Assembly: GCF_964340395.1 (NCBI RefSeq)
Contig: NC_135549.1
Span: 8,563,842-8,627,841 of the forward strand
DNA length: 64,000 nt
Direction of reading: 5' to 3'
DNA from: Glandiceps talaboti
Lineage: Eukaryota; Hemichordata; Enteropneusta; Spengelidae
Shown piece after piece: positions 29,561-44,100 of this stretch. The position numbers and the translations under genes were made by a program. Within the stretch, counting starts at the first letter, position 1; each line of letters begins with the position of its first letter. The notes below the pieces were generated by a model, which was not told where the DNA came from, did no database searches, and saw only the letters and a program-made list of their open reading frames with translations.

Positions 29561-32500
29561 ATCAAATGATTAAATTTTACTACTCCTAATCAAAAACGGG
29601 TTATTTTCCCCAACCTGATACATTATGCCAAAGTCTTAGCGCATGATAAAACTATTTTGACATACATGTATTTCAGCAGCGACCAGCAGCCACCGACACT
29701 CAAAACAAACTCAACGAAGTAGAGTCGTGTGGTATACTTATTTTCAGGTTGTTTACTAGTAACTGTCATCACAATGTACGTAAACTGATTGATGTATAGT
29801 TATTAATTCTTTAGTCTACACTGGTCTTCGGTCCTCTAGTACAGAATGGATTCAATCGAACTCGTGAGAAACCAACCCCAAAATCACATCAACAACAACC
29901 ATAGTAACAAACAAACTTCTAATTAAAATTATTTGGCTATAGCAACTATGTGTTCATACTGTACATTTTTTATACTTCTTAAAGTTACAAATCAAATGTA
30001 TCTAGTATGACGTTAAGATAGTTCCATGTTGTTAAACTACTGAAAGGGAACGACGTGTTGGGATCAAAGGTCAACCAATGCCTTTTGAGGCTTGATGATG
30101 AATGGTACCAGTTATTATTGCGTATTCATAAACGCGACAAAAGTGACCGCCGTAAAAACTGTTTAACTCTTTGACGTCTTTCGTCTTTTGAATACATTTT
30201 GTTACACTGTCATGAACGTACTTCAAAATATTTTCATCCGTGCTACCTACTTGTTTTTATAAGTCTTCACTAGGTCGTACCAAGAACGTGTTTCACCCCA
30301 ACATTAATGATTTCTATTCTGCGGCCTTTACTGTTTTGAGAGAGTATGTCAAAACATTGCTAGTGGTACAATATTTATCGATTCGTTAGTTAGTATTGTG
30401 TTTCGATAACAAACAGCTAAGCACTTGGTGAGGTGATGACGTATTGTTTATCATATGGCTATTGTAGATGTATATACATGTAGGAGATAATTCATAGTTT
30501 TCTGACATCTCTTATTCGGTGTGTGTCACTTGTGTTATATGTTATATACAGACTGTAATATTATGTTTGAATCATCAACAGGTACCTTCATGATAAAAAA
30601 AAAACTGGCTAGTGGTCCCAAATTTAAAGCTCATTTTCACGTTATATACGGTAAATTAATATGCTAATGGTTCTACATTTCAGAAACAACTGTTATCTTT
30701 CTGTAAACACAATCCATTACACCACACTGTCCGTTAACAATGTCACGTATATATGACCGAGCTGAAGATTACAATTTGCCAAATGAAGGTGTATATAAAA
30801 TCGCAAAAGCTTGAAACTCCATCCATTATAAATAGCCTAGGCCAGTACAATAATGTAAAATACATGTATATATACTGCTTTATCAAAACTACAATATATT
30901 GCCTTATTCTAATTAGTTTTACACAAAATCTTAGAAGCGTAAGCTTAGAGTAACCGTAAGCAATGAAAGTGTATATACTATATAGTCAAACGGTTCACAT
31001 CGTCTTCCAACTGTTAGTTACATTAAATTGGTACGTAAAACGGTTTGATTTCAAATTGTCCTAGGCGAGAGTGTAGACGCCTCATCATATAATGAAGTGT
31101 TGCTATAAATGGGATGACAAAACTTGGTATGGTTACACACCAAATATGACTTTGTTTACTTGGATTCTTTTTATTTTGTTTTGATTTCTTGGGCTGTGAT
31201 ACCAAGTAGTTCATTGAAGATTAGTGTAACAGTTGTTTATCGTTTTAAAATATCCTGTTTTCGTTTTATTCATCAAAGCTAATTTGGCACGTGATCTAAT
31301 AGATAAAACGTTGTATTACATATATTTGCCGAGTCAATGGTTAGAATGTTTCAACTCGTTTATCTGTGTTAGTGAATCATGACTGTTTACACGTAAAATT
31401 TGTTCAAACACACCAGGAAACAATAATACTAACGTCTTGAGATTTTTGACAGAATTCTGTCGTAAAGGACTGTCGATACGGTTTACATGTACTCCTGTTT
31501 TAATTGTAATTGTAATTGTTGGTTGGTTGAAGTCTGTGTACAGCCCACACGCTCACATCGTCACATTGATCATTTTGTGGTCTAACGAAATGGTTAGCAT
31601 GTAAAAATATGTTTACACGTACGTGTAGGGGGCCAAAATTGAAGTTTACTATCTTGTATTTCCTTCAAAGTGTAGTCGTAGTAAGCTCGCTATCACGAAA
31701 ATTAATTCCCATCCGACAATAATTTATACAATACACAGAGAGGAAAACAGATCTATGTGGGACATTTCTTAGGATCACCATGCGGTTAACTTTAGTGACT
31801 TATATTGGGAAAATATCATTTTGGCAGATGGACACCACTGTGCGTGAATCTTTGGTCAGGTTTCAATCGATGGAAAATCCTGTGAGTGAGCACATGGCCC
31901 ACTCAATGGTCCATTATGAGAAGTACTTTGTAAAGGAGGAATTCGTCTGAATGTTGCTAATTTTCTTTCAACAGTATCGATTGTTTTATGTTTGACTGTT
32001 TTAACTGCACAGACAATGTTAATTTAATTTTTTTTTAATACGTCACTTGATTATCGCAAACATAACACAGTGATAGAGTTCAAAAAACGATGGTTCATAA
32101 TATATATTTACTAGCACACTTAAGTTTTATATCCTTTCCAGATATAACCATTATCGCGACATTTTATATTTCGCACAAAACATATTTTTCCTAAAAGTCC
32201 TTGAATTTCGTGCAATATCAACTTATATTATGTTTGAGGAGGGAGAGGCAAAATTTAGCCATTACTAATCAAAATAGAACAGTTTACTTACATGCACTCT
32301 TATCAAACTGTAGTAGTAGTAGTAAACCTGCAATCACGCAAATTAATTTCACGCTCGGCATCTTGAAACGTTACTGCATACCCAAGGGCAGGCTCCAAGG
32401 TTCAGTTCGGGAGTCTATCGCATTGATCCGAAGGTCGGAAGTAAAATGTCAGCTAGCTTTCCTGTAACTTTCTTCTCAGGCGTAAAACTATCCCTTTTCA

Positions 32501-35302
32501 AATTATTTCAAGGTTTCAGTGACGCCAATGTATTCTTTGTGTATCATTAGACTTTAATAAGCCTGTTCTGAAGGTGATGACAACATTATCCTCAAAGCTG
32601 TTATCCTTTTACTTATAGCACAGGGGGTAACACTATTTGATCTGCTGAAATCATACATTACATTGTTGTATTATGGACTTTATTCACCTTATTATGTAGA
32701 GTTGTTGGTTGTTGCGCTAAATAAAGAAAGCCATCACATATAGTGATGGTGTAGCACCCCCGGGAGACAATGGTTACCCTAGGCGTCTTCGAAAGTCTTC
32801 TATTCTATGTCTATCATTGTCTTTAATGACTTCCAAAAGGTTCAGGGTTTCTTTCTAGACTTTTCTGCCATTGTTGCAATTGTTACATTACCTTCCATTT
32901 TAAACGCATTGATACAGAGCAACTTTTATTTACGACTTGACGATTCAACAGATTAATGCCGGTATCTTCTGAAGACTCGTTAATTGTTTATATATCTAAG
33001 GTTAGACAAATTTGAAGCGTTTGATTGATGAGAACGAAGAGATTAATTTCTTTTATACACAATGGAAATTACTTGTGCAGAATACGAGTCTCGTTGTGCA
33101 AGTCTAGAATTGGAAGCCATAAATTCCATTAAATGCTGTACATATACGCATATCCAAATATCGATGACGATATGGCATGGCATTTTTTCAGAGACTGGGG
33201 AAGGTTTCCGCTATTAGTATGCTTCGTGCGAAGGTGTTACAAAGGGGTAGTAAACTGATATACATGACCAAATTTAAACAAAGAAGGAGAACGAACGAAC
33301 GAATTAAAGAGACTGTGGCATTCATGGTTGACGTGTTCCTCAACTATTCTAACTTCAACGATGCAGTAATTAAGTTTAAAGTGAGACTTAAGAGGGCGCT
33401 CATCAGAAACGTTGATCGGTGGTAGAGAATGATCGTAAAGAGATGAAAATACTGGCAGGAGGTAATTAAGAATGGATTGCAGACAGACATTAACTCGAGA
33501 CTGGTAGACGGAAAGATATTGTGAAATCAAGACTAGGGTTTTTGTGTGTTGAAACATTGACTTTACCTGAGATTTTCAACTGTTGACTCCACTCGGATGA
33601 AGATGCTTAAATGCGAAAGTCTGATTTTATAATGTATTAAAGTAGTACCATAACGATAATTAATAGGTAAATCCCACAGTTTAAATGACACTAAATGATT
33701 ACATTTAGACGTACTTGGAATCAGCGGGACTGTAGAACGCGTAGCCGTTGCGTAGCCGTAGGACAGCACGCCATCAACGGTGAAACAGGATAATTTCTTA
33801 TCTTATTAGTTGGTTGACTTTGTCCGCTAAAATCTATTTTGCGGCATCCTTTGTTTGTCCACTCTCTTAATTTGTCCGCTATCTTTGCCTTATTTTTTCT
33901 CTTTCTTGTTTTTTCTACTTCTTTTCTGTTCTTTTGATGATGAAATGAAATATATCATAGATCAAGGGAGTTCAACAAGTAAAAAAAAACATGTTGGTCT
34001 TGATTTTATTAAGTTTCGATGTACACACTGACTAATAGGAGAAGTTATACTACAATCAAATATAAATCAAGAGAATTTTATTTATGAAATGTAACATCAA
34101 GGATCCACAAATCTCAAATTGTAAAACAGTTTTTCCGAGCTATCTGGGTTATTATCATCAAACCACCATACATCTGCGGTAATGATAGAAACACTCCCTA
34201 AAGATTGATATGTAATATTAAAAGTAATTAAAAAAAAATTAAATACAATTATTCTATAAGCCTGAAATGGAATGCGAATGGGACATGTACCCTTTAAGTG
34301 TTGTGAAAACTATTCCTGGATATTTTCAATGCAGACGGTCACATTACATATTTTTATTGGAATATATTATATTTTAATGAAATATCTCTCTTCTTGTAAT
34401 GTCATCAAATTTATGAAACTGTTATATGAAGACTTTATCAAACACTTACTGAAATCGAAAAGAAAAGTGGGTGGTCGCTGAGTTTGTTTTCTTGATCTGT
34501 CTAAAGAATTTTGGGTCGTGGTCTCATGCTAACGGACACGAATGTTATGTAAAATCCATCACCCTCACCTCAATTTCTTTTGCTCTCTCAGTCCTACCAC
34601 ACGTGGCGCTCTACTATGACAACCGTGATGAATAAATAGAATCTACGTTCATACGATCGTTAACAACCAGTTTCGCCTCTATGATCAAGGGTGGTAGTCG
34701 TAACATACAAATGTCCAGTATAAATACTTTCACTATCTTCGTTAGGTACTGAAGAAATTGCTTTCCGTCACCTTACTTCAGTTTGATTCACTTTTCTTTG
34801 TCTTTTCTCTTCTCGATTTATTTTAAAGTGACCACTGTTTTTACCATGACATATTGATTAGTAAATTGTAAAACCACTGTGCAAAAGGGTACTTATCGTC
34901 GACAAACGAAGTTACCTTGTGATTCTGTGTAAATAATATTACTTGTAGTTTTCATCCTCAGAGGGTGCCGTCAATGACAGGCGAAAACAAAATAGATTAT
35001 AATTCTTTTCATCTGACATATTCTAAGTCTTTTTTAATGCTTGCAACGGTGAAACCTGACATATTCGCTATGTACTGTTCAAAGTACTACTTCGAATTCA
35101 TTAAGAGGGAGGCTTCGGTGGTATGTCTGTCCAAAAAAAAGACTTAAGTGCATTCTAAACAATGCTAGAATAAAAACTTGATGTTCAACAAAGCAGATTG
35201 CAGTCTTCGTCTGTATCGGGTTACATCATATGCAAACATAAAGGCCTTGGTTTTCAGTTCAATGATTGGACAACAATACTCAATCATGGGACGTACATGG
35301 TG
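29561..35302. other. Intergenic region without a supported gene
   Basis: No exon with cadherin or other recognisable motif was found. An 82-codon ORF (33177-33425, plus) and a 106-codon ORF (33237-33557, minus) overlap each other and show no known domain. A 19-bp palindrome CCATCACATATAGTGATGG lies at about 32730. Two stretches near 31690 and 32335 share CACGMAAATTAATT and may be related short repeats. Confidence 0.45.
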
Positions 35303-35334
35303 ACATACATACATACATACATACATACATACAT

Positions 35335-35385
<51 letters not shown>

Positions 35386-35551
35386 TACATACATACATAC
35401 ATACATACATACATACATACATACATACATACAGACATACATACATACATACATACATACATACATACATACATACATACATACATACATACATACATAC
35501 ATACATACATACATACAAACAAACAAACAAACAAATAAACAAACAAACAAA
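35303..35551. repeat. ACAT / AC / AAAC compound microsatellite
   Basis: (ACAT)n, then (AC)n at about 35352-35380, then (ACAT)n, ending in (CAAA)n. It lies about 770 bp upstream of the gene P start codon. Confidence 0.97.
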
Positions 35552-36275
35552 TTACATGCCCTCTGTACTGCAATATGTACTACGTTATTGGATGCACTGT
35601 CGTCGAAATAATGTTGTTTCCTTCAGAACTATTTTATTTTTGAATCAAGACTATTTTCTGGGTGTGTTTGTTTGTAATTAACGCACTCACTGAGATCAAT
35701 TGGGTTTTTGTACATTGGGTAATGAGACTTTTAGTTTTACCTCAATGCGTCGTTTAAAACGTTTCATCTATTCGTCACAGTTTTATCCGTAACGGGAAAA
35801 AACGATTATCATTGTGGTGGCAAAAAGTAGCAGGGATGTCTCTTTGTTTGCACAAATTTAGTCGCAACCCAACCATTTCATATACATTTACCATGACAAA
35901 CGGTCATGAGAGGTTAAAGTCTATTGTATACTACGCATGTTTTCTTTGACTTTCCCGCTGTAAGTATGTCATTATCGATTTTACCACAACGCTGGAACTA
36001 TACAAAAAAGGCAAACACTCGTCCTACATGCATCACTGATATGACTGACGTAGTAGTTTATTAGGCAATACAACAGAACAGGTGCGGCCACTTGTTAATT
36101 TACATACATCACGTTCCAGATCCCATGACGATACGGTGACTGGATTGTTAAATGTTACGCCAGAATTTAGCTACAGTGTAGCATACTAGAGAAACTCCTA
36201 CATACTGAAGACGAACCATGCCGGATTAATTTCTAGTTTGTGGATGGTAATTAAGGGGAATATTTGGCTAAGATC

Positions 36276-36284
36276 ACATATATA
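36276..36284 (+). promoter_or_regulatory. Possible TATA-like element of gene P
   Basis: CATATATAC lies about 40 nt before the ATG of gene P. If used, the transcript would start very close to the ATG. AT-rich words are common here, so support is weak. Confidence 0.2.
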
Positions 36285-36323
36285 CTTCTAGCTGTACATA
36301 CATGGTAACCAACGCTGATCGCA

Positions 36324-36402
36324 ATGGTACATTTACTGAATACAACAAGAATCGTCACATTCGTTATTTTCCTTCTTTGGTGCCAAAGCGCTTTATCAGT
36401 GG
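36324..36402 (+). CDS. Gene P exon 1: signal peptide
   Basis: 79 nt. It encodes MVHLLNTTRIVTF, hydrophobic core VIFLLW, then CQSALSV, with likely cleavage after ALS. The ATG context is GCAATGG (G at -3 and G at +4). It ends GTG G|GTAAGT in phase 1 and joins exon 2 as SVDCSLSY. An upstream out-of-frame ATG at 36302 overlaps it and may or may not be in the transcript. The 3.56-kb first intron follows. Confidence 0.78.
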
Positions 36403-38108
36403 GTAAGTGGTAACTGTTGATTATCAAATATACCAATATAATGTTTAAATATTTGATTGACAAATAGTACATGTACCATTTTTCCTTGACCAATGACCCG
36501 AACTTTTACAATATGTCGTACACACACTGCGTAACTAATTCAGTAATTCGCCACTGATACTGAATGAATACTGTTTATTACTGAAACAAATACAAACAAA
36601 ATGTATACCATCAATGACAGTAAAACGTTATTGATGAATTTGTTAAAAGTATCAATTTTGTGATTTCAGAACACAAGTACTAGCAGAGCAATTTAATTGT
36701 GGCAATAAAGTAAATGTTGTAGTTTCAAATACGCATGACGTCATCACCTCTGACATTTTATATGATAACGTATACTACGGAGGAAAGCTTTAATTCCCTG
36801 AATGATAATATCCACAGTGTATTTAACATGCACACTAGTACTACCTGAAAGGATTTAAAGTTGAATAAATAACCCGATCACTCGTTAATGTGTTCGTCTG
36901 CATTTATGTGTAACAGCATTTGGTGGTAAAAAGACACATAGAATTTCAAATCATTGCAATCATGTTAGGATAGTATTATTATTATATCTAAGTCTAAAAC
37001 CATTACACCATTAATATGAACAACGTCAAGTTCAGAAACGATATAATAACCGACATCTATGGGAGAAATTGAAAAATAAGTCGTCCGCACGTACATGTAC
37101 ATATTAATTGTTACACGGCGGCTAAAACATGGTTTGCACCATTATGGTATACGTATGACGAGTGGCCTTTGATCAAAGTCCCACCACTTGATGCAATTGT
37201 ATCGTCTTAAGGAATTGAAATTTCATGAACTCTTTAATGGCACAAGAGTAGCAAAGCTGAGATATAGTCCCTTGGTGACCAGTCTACCACTGTGACAGTG
37301 TTTCAAAGGCATCAGCTTCACATGAGCTACTCAACCTCAGCAATACATACAGCAGCCGTTCTTTTCATTGAAAGGTCAGACAGGCATATGCTTAAACCAT
37401 CATGCTAGTTACAAATGTCTGATAAAAGGTATACAGTGTTTAACATTATAAGAAATTACTTATCTAAGCTATAAATAAGAACATAAGTATAAATGTGACA
37501 TAAAAGTGTCGCCTGTTAAATGTTCTGTTGGTATAATGAACCTTTCATTTGCAATTCGTATCAACCTAGCTCTTTAGTATAAAAGTATAACAATAAGGAC
37601 TTCACTACGATACTGTCAATATACATAATTATGGTATTGATAGTTCATCTTTTTTGGCATATTAAATATTTCTGTTAAATTAAATAAGCTATGGTGTGGC
37701 ATTTTGAAATGCCAAGTAAAAGCAGCTATTATGCACATCAGATCGGATTCGATGGCTCGACAGTTGTGAAATATTCACTTTGTTGCACAGTTGGCTTTAA
37801 TATAGCTGTGACATTTTAATTGAAACCACACCATTGGCATGTAAGCTGTCGCACTTTATAATGTGATAATCTCCACAGAACACATAGTAGACGGATTTAA
37901 ATTTTCGAAAGGTATAAAAAAAACTGTTTGTAGTACTATGACTTCAAGGTTGTTATAGCTATTTGAATGGAGACAGATTCAGTTTAAAAGGAAAGTTAAC
38001 AAATAAATACACACACACATACACACACACACACATACATACATACATACATACATACATACATACATACATACATACATACATACAAATGTACATACAT
38101 ACATACAT

Positions 38109-38146
<38 letters not shown>

Positions 38147-41100
38147 GTACGTGTACGTACGTACATACATACATACATACATACATACATACATACATAC
38201 ATACATACATACATACATACATACATACATACATAAAATACACATATACATACATACATACATACATACATACATACATACATACATACATACATACATA
38301 CATACATACATACATACATACATACATAAAATACACATATATTACAAATTGTCAAAATTGCTTCATTGTTGTAAATATTCGTTGACCTTGCAAATGTGTT
38401 TCCTTGCAAGGTCACTGCACGCTGTGTTTATACATATTCAAATTAACGTCGAGCAAATAAATACACACGAGCTTCTTATAATTGTTACTACAGAATTTCG
38501 ATTGGAGTAACCATTCACCTCAGTGAGATAGGAGTTTAAATACACAGTCATCGTAGTCGGGTGACGTCTTATTTACAGGACAGTCACAATTCAAAACTGT
38601 GACGTTTTATAAAGTCATCGCTACATTACATAAATGTAAAAGGATGAAGTAACTTATATGACTAGTTATGTGACCGTTAAAAATGTTTTGAAATAAAGTA
38701 AAAGAATTGTTTGGTTGTATTCACATGCCAAGCCAAGCATCAAATTGTTCCGTCTTGCAATATTATTCCCCCACCCCAACTTATTATATCTTTCATAATA
38801 TTTTCTAATCTATAGTTATTATAATAAACATGTACTTGCTATACTCGCAAGCTGCACTGAAGTATAACAGGTCACATCGTTTTTATCACAAAAGAGTAAT
38901 TACTTTAGTCTACGTTGTACAGAAAGCAGATCTCTCAAGCACAATAAAGTGAATGGTACCTTAGGGCTGTGTTTGGCTATCAAATAGAAAATTGAGGTCA
39001 ACAAGCCACTTCTTGCAATAACTTATTTGGAATTGCTTTACCCCCATTGTCCTTCTGTCAAGAAGTCTTTTAATCTCCAATGGTCCACAGTAAAATGTGT
39101 TGTTGTGTTGTTGTCTGAGGTTGTTGCCATGTCTACCCGAAATGACATTCCACGGTGTTTGTTAGTAAGCTTATCTGTCGGCGTTGTGTCAACACAATTT
39201 GTCTACGCTGTTTAGAGATCATTAATATAATATTGTGTTCTTATATAACGCTTTCCCACACCGTTCTCAAAGCGCTTTACAATTATTACCCCTGGCTCGG
39301 ATCAGAACGGCACATCGGCCCTTTAGTCTTCCTCGACTCCCCGGGGAGCATACAATCCATTGCAGCCATTTCAGCGCATAGGATTAAAGCCTTCACATTG
39401 CAACCTACATCCTACCAGGTCCCCAATTATACAGCTGGGTTGACTGAGGCACAGTCGTGGTTCAAATCTTGCCCAAGGACAGAAACAAACAGCAGGGAGC
39501 GACAGCGCTCGAACGTGCAACCTGTAGATTCCAAGCCGGTCACGATAACCATTCACCCATCATGACTCCATCATTACAGGGTAACAAATACGAGGCTGGT
39601 TTTTTATCTTAGCTGCATTTTGTAATGCTTTAAGTGACCCTCGAAGAGGTCTGATGTAAACTAGGGTAAGGCATTCTGGGAAAAAAACGGTTAGGAGCCC
39701 CTTTACTATTAAACCTTGCACATTCTAAACATCTAAACCCGATCTGCTCCCACCCTTAAAAGTTCTGAGAGCCTATTCGTGCTATCACGATTTGGTAACC
39801 AACGTTAACGTTAAACGTGTCAACGATTTTGAATCAAACTTTGCCGACAGCACCTTGCCAGATTGATAGTCAGCCGAGCATCGATATCAACGTTTAGGTT
39901 TTACAAAAAGTAGCACTTTAATAATTTACAATCTGTTTCGTTTTTTTCTATAAATTCAACAGATTGCTCACTATCCTATCCTGGAAGTCCTTATCACATT
40001 GCTGAAAACAGTGCTCTATATACCCATGTAGTAGGACTGTCAGATTTCACATTCTCGTTTCCTGAAACAGCAAGTGCTACACCTTATGAAATCACTTCTG
40101 TCACGACAACTCTATTTGCGATAGATACTTCCAGTGGAGTGGTATGTACGTTCATCCTCAGACCAGTACAGTGTTCAATAGTGGTCTGAGGTTCATGGTT
40201 CACCTCTTGCAAAGGTTTTAATAATACTATTACTACCCGTTATGTACTGATTTTCATTATGTCATTACAAAGGAAACAATATCACAAATTAAGTACTTTT
40301 TCAAAAATACAATATTATTGGACATTGGGCACTGGATATGTAAAGCCGACATAATGGCCCCACTGTATGGAATAAAGCCTAAACAATACGTACGTTCTTG
40401 TATTTATCGTTAAAAACACAGACAACCGATGTGATTATTTCTATATTGTTTTCTAAGCAATGACAGCGAACTACTTATAAAGTTTTCCTGTCTGTTATAC
40501 TGCCAATTAAATTGAAATGATTTGTTTTAACAACTCATACGTTTACAAATCATGAAAAGTCATTTGACAAATAAACATGACTCGACGTTGATCATGATGA
40601 TAATACCACTTTTCATTTCAGATCTACATTGATTCCAACCTTGATTATGAAACAGATGGCGGTGCTGCAATTCTCATAGATGTAACTTGTCACCAAATCA
40701 CTGGAAATGATGCTGTTTCGACCATTGCTATTGTTATCGATGACGTCATTGAATGTAAGGGTACACTGACCTTTTATTCTACTTAACTATAACCCGCCGT
40801 TTATCATTCACGTATGGCTTAACTGACCTTCTTTGTGTCTACAGTAAAGTTTGAAATCATCACCCTAGATTATTACAAACGATACTGATATTATAAGACA
40901 TGGTGATTGTGATGAAGCTTTTGTATTCTCAATCTTCATCAATGTCTTGTTTCAGCTATAAATCTCTTTCATCTAATTTATTTCCAGTGGCTTTTCCTGT
41001 ATTTCAGTATCTAAAACTCAATATACTACTGGATCTTACTGAAATGATAACTTAAACAAGTTGTCTAATATGTATTCATACTTCACACTTATAATTGTAT

Positions 41101-44100
41101 CTCAGCATGCACCATTGCATGGTCAGGCACACCTTTCCAGATAACGGAAAACTCTCCAACTTCAACGGTGATTATAAGCACAACAGACTTCACGGCAATC
41201 TTTCCTGAAGACAAAAGTATCATTGCATATAGTATCACCAACGTCGGTCCTGGTCCTGCAAATCTTTTTTCCATAGATAGTAGTACAGGAAAGGTAGGTT
41301 TGATTCCAACGTAAGCAACTTAAAGTAAGCTAGATTAGTTGTAAAGTTGACGTAGTAAACAAGACAAATGAGCGATAGTGTACCGTGTGATTTACATCCA
41401 TTCTACTGTGTTTTATGTTATTTGAAAACAATCCTGGAGTAAGCTATGTGCAATACATATAGATGTCTATGCATGACACTGACTGTTTCTCCTAACACAC
41501 GACGAACAAGTCTAATTCCATCAGATGCTAGCACAACAGTTACGTTTGTATTAACGTTTTACAAGGTATTGTACCTGATACAGCAATACATTTCCATTCC
41601 TTCATCATCTTTTGTAATTATGATTTCAGATTTCAGTCGGCAGCCAAGTACCTGACTATGAGAATGACGTGTTGAGTCAAACCATTACAGTGCAGTGTTT
41701 CCAATTATCAGGCAATGGTCAAATCCAACAAGATGTGGTTGTAGAAATAGTAAACCAAGATGAACGTAAGTGCGCCTAAAAGATATTATTTCTCATGGGT
41801 CAATTCCATTAAAACAGAAACAAAAGTACAGTGTTTTACGTTTCTTTATATCCCCATTAATGTCTTCAACAATATTGCAGTATGTAAACAAACAACTATG
41901 ATTATTGTCGTATATTCCTTTCCTCCAGCATGTACCTTGAGCCTGGCTAACACTCCCTACTCCGTGGTTGAGAACACTGCCTCAAATACTGACATCTATC
42001 CACTAGCTGACGTCACTGAATCATTCCCAGAGGGGGAAGCAACTCCTAAATTTGTGATTGTCAGTGTCTTACCAGGACCTTCACAATTATTTGATATTGA
42101 TGGAACCTCTGGCGTGGTAAGCTATAACTCGCTTTTTTGGACTACTAGGGAAATAATAGAAACAAGCCAATTATATTCAGTTTCCTTTATATGCAGTCGA
42201 CCTTGAATGTTTGCTACCTAGTTTGTCTTTTATGTTTTCTAAATCTCTTGAATATGAACTTATCGTCATAAATGTGACCACAGAGCTCTTTGCCTATGCT
42301 TCAACTAGGTCAATTGGGGGGTTTCCTTTCAAAAGCTATACCAACAACAAACATTCAAATTGTTGTTTAATGAATAAGGATTTGTGAATCGATTTATTGG
42401 TTAAAAAAGGCTCAATGTCTGCTTTCTTACGTCTTCGTTGAAGTGTCACTCTTAACATTTAATGATTATTATTTATAGCTCAAAGTTGGTAGTACTCTTC
42501 CTGACTTCGAACTTCACACAGCAAGTCAGTCTGTGGAAATTCAATGTAAGCAAAATTCAGGCATTGACGCTACACTTCCTGTCGCAGTCACCATCACAGA
42601 CCAAGCTGAATGTAAGTAGAAGGCAATTCTTATCTGTCTTTAGAAATGTTCTGATAAGCCTCCTTCAACTCGTGGCACTTGGCGTGTATCATGCCTGAAT
42701 GATCATGTAGAAAACATAAAGACTTCTTTCAAAACATGGAAAACGTTTCCTATAAGTTAATAAGTCAATTTGATTTCTTTCGTAAATGCTATTTCTGGTC
42801 TCTTTGAGGAATTATATATATTTCTAAGCTTCAAACACCACCATTTTTGAGCATTCTAATGCCATTCAAATGTAAAAAGTCACTTTTGTGCGACTTTCCA
42901 TTTTTGACAAATTTCACATCAGGAACAGTTATTCATATTGGAAACATGTTAACGATATCAAAGGATATTTCACAGTTTCTGCATGACAACTGGACAAAAC
43001 TATATAAATGAAGTATGTATTCGTCGCCAGGCTATTCCAGTCAAACAATCTTAATACTAACATTATAAACTTGTTTGTTAGATGTAGAGGGCGTCCTCAC
43101 ATTTTGTATAGTACTTATCAGATTGTGTGGTCAATCTAAAGCTAGTTACATAGTAGCGTATATCCAATTGTTTGATGTATCCCTCCCTTCCACGTCACAG
43201 TGTATTTTACTTTACCGTTTATATGGAGTGTGTTTTCCAAAATCAATTACTCATTCTCCCTATATCTATTTCGCAAATTCACCAGATTGTTCTGTAGCAT
43301 ATACCGGCAGTCCTTTCCACATTAGCGAGAATACTGCTGTATCTACCAACATCGTAGAAGCAACCGATTTCACAGCCTCATTTCCGGAAACAGCATCCAG
43401 TGCAGCTTATGAAATCACTTCAGTCACAACACTGTTTGCAATTGATTCTTCAACTGGAGTGGTATGTACCTGCACTTCCACAATGCGCAGATTATACCAT
43501 TGAATGTATATGGTTTAAAGCTATAACTACATACATTGTTGGAATTATTCCTTTAACAGATACGACTTTGCTTTAAAAGTATAAATACAATTTCATCGAC
43601 ATTTGAAGAACTAAAACAAAAACATACTTTTATTGTGAACGAAAAGGCTAAAATGAATAGTCCTCAATTCAGAATAGTCAATGAAAGCTGAAATGAAACC
43701 AGTCAGATTAGACGTTAACGGTAACAATACGTTTCATTTCAGATCTACATTCATTCCAATCTTGATTATGAAACAGATGGAGGTGCTGCCATTTCCGTAG
43801 ATGTAACTTGTCATCAAACCAGTGGAAATGATGTTGTTTCTTCCATTGATATTGTTATCGATGACGTCATTGAGCGTAAGTGTGCACAGTCTGTTTAGCT
43901 ATAGAATGACAACTCCAAGCCATCCTTCATAATTCGCAAACTCTCTCTGAACTCACAGTGATCATGTCTGCTGTCGATGGTTTATTGGTACAGAAAGTCT
44001 TTCTAGTCTTTCTACTAGCAACGTTTCCTTTGCAATACTCACGATTGAAACACCAAAGATTCTGTACGTTTTAGCCGTCATCATTTAGTCTCTACCGAAC

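Larger units (their letters stand above)
36403..39962. other. Gene P intron 1
   Basis: It contains the ACAT/AC microsatellite (38009-38340) and a dispersed repeat (39235-39580). No other coding exon fits the phase-1 junction between exon 1 and the first module. Confidence 0.65.

Noticed and set aside
33177-33557. Basic 82-codon plus-strand ORF and 106-codon minus-strand ORF
   Set aside because: Overlapping antisense frames in intergenic DNA with no recognisable motif; could be chance, so not annotated as genes.
35165-38510. ORFs of repeating HTYI, CMYV or TYIH on both strands
   Set aside because: Products of (ACAT)n and (AC)n microsatellites, open in every frame by chance.
39155-39565. 136-codon plus ORF and 61-codon minus ORF
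   Set aside because: Both run through a dispersed repeat and have no domain; the frame openness is incidental.
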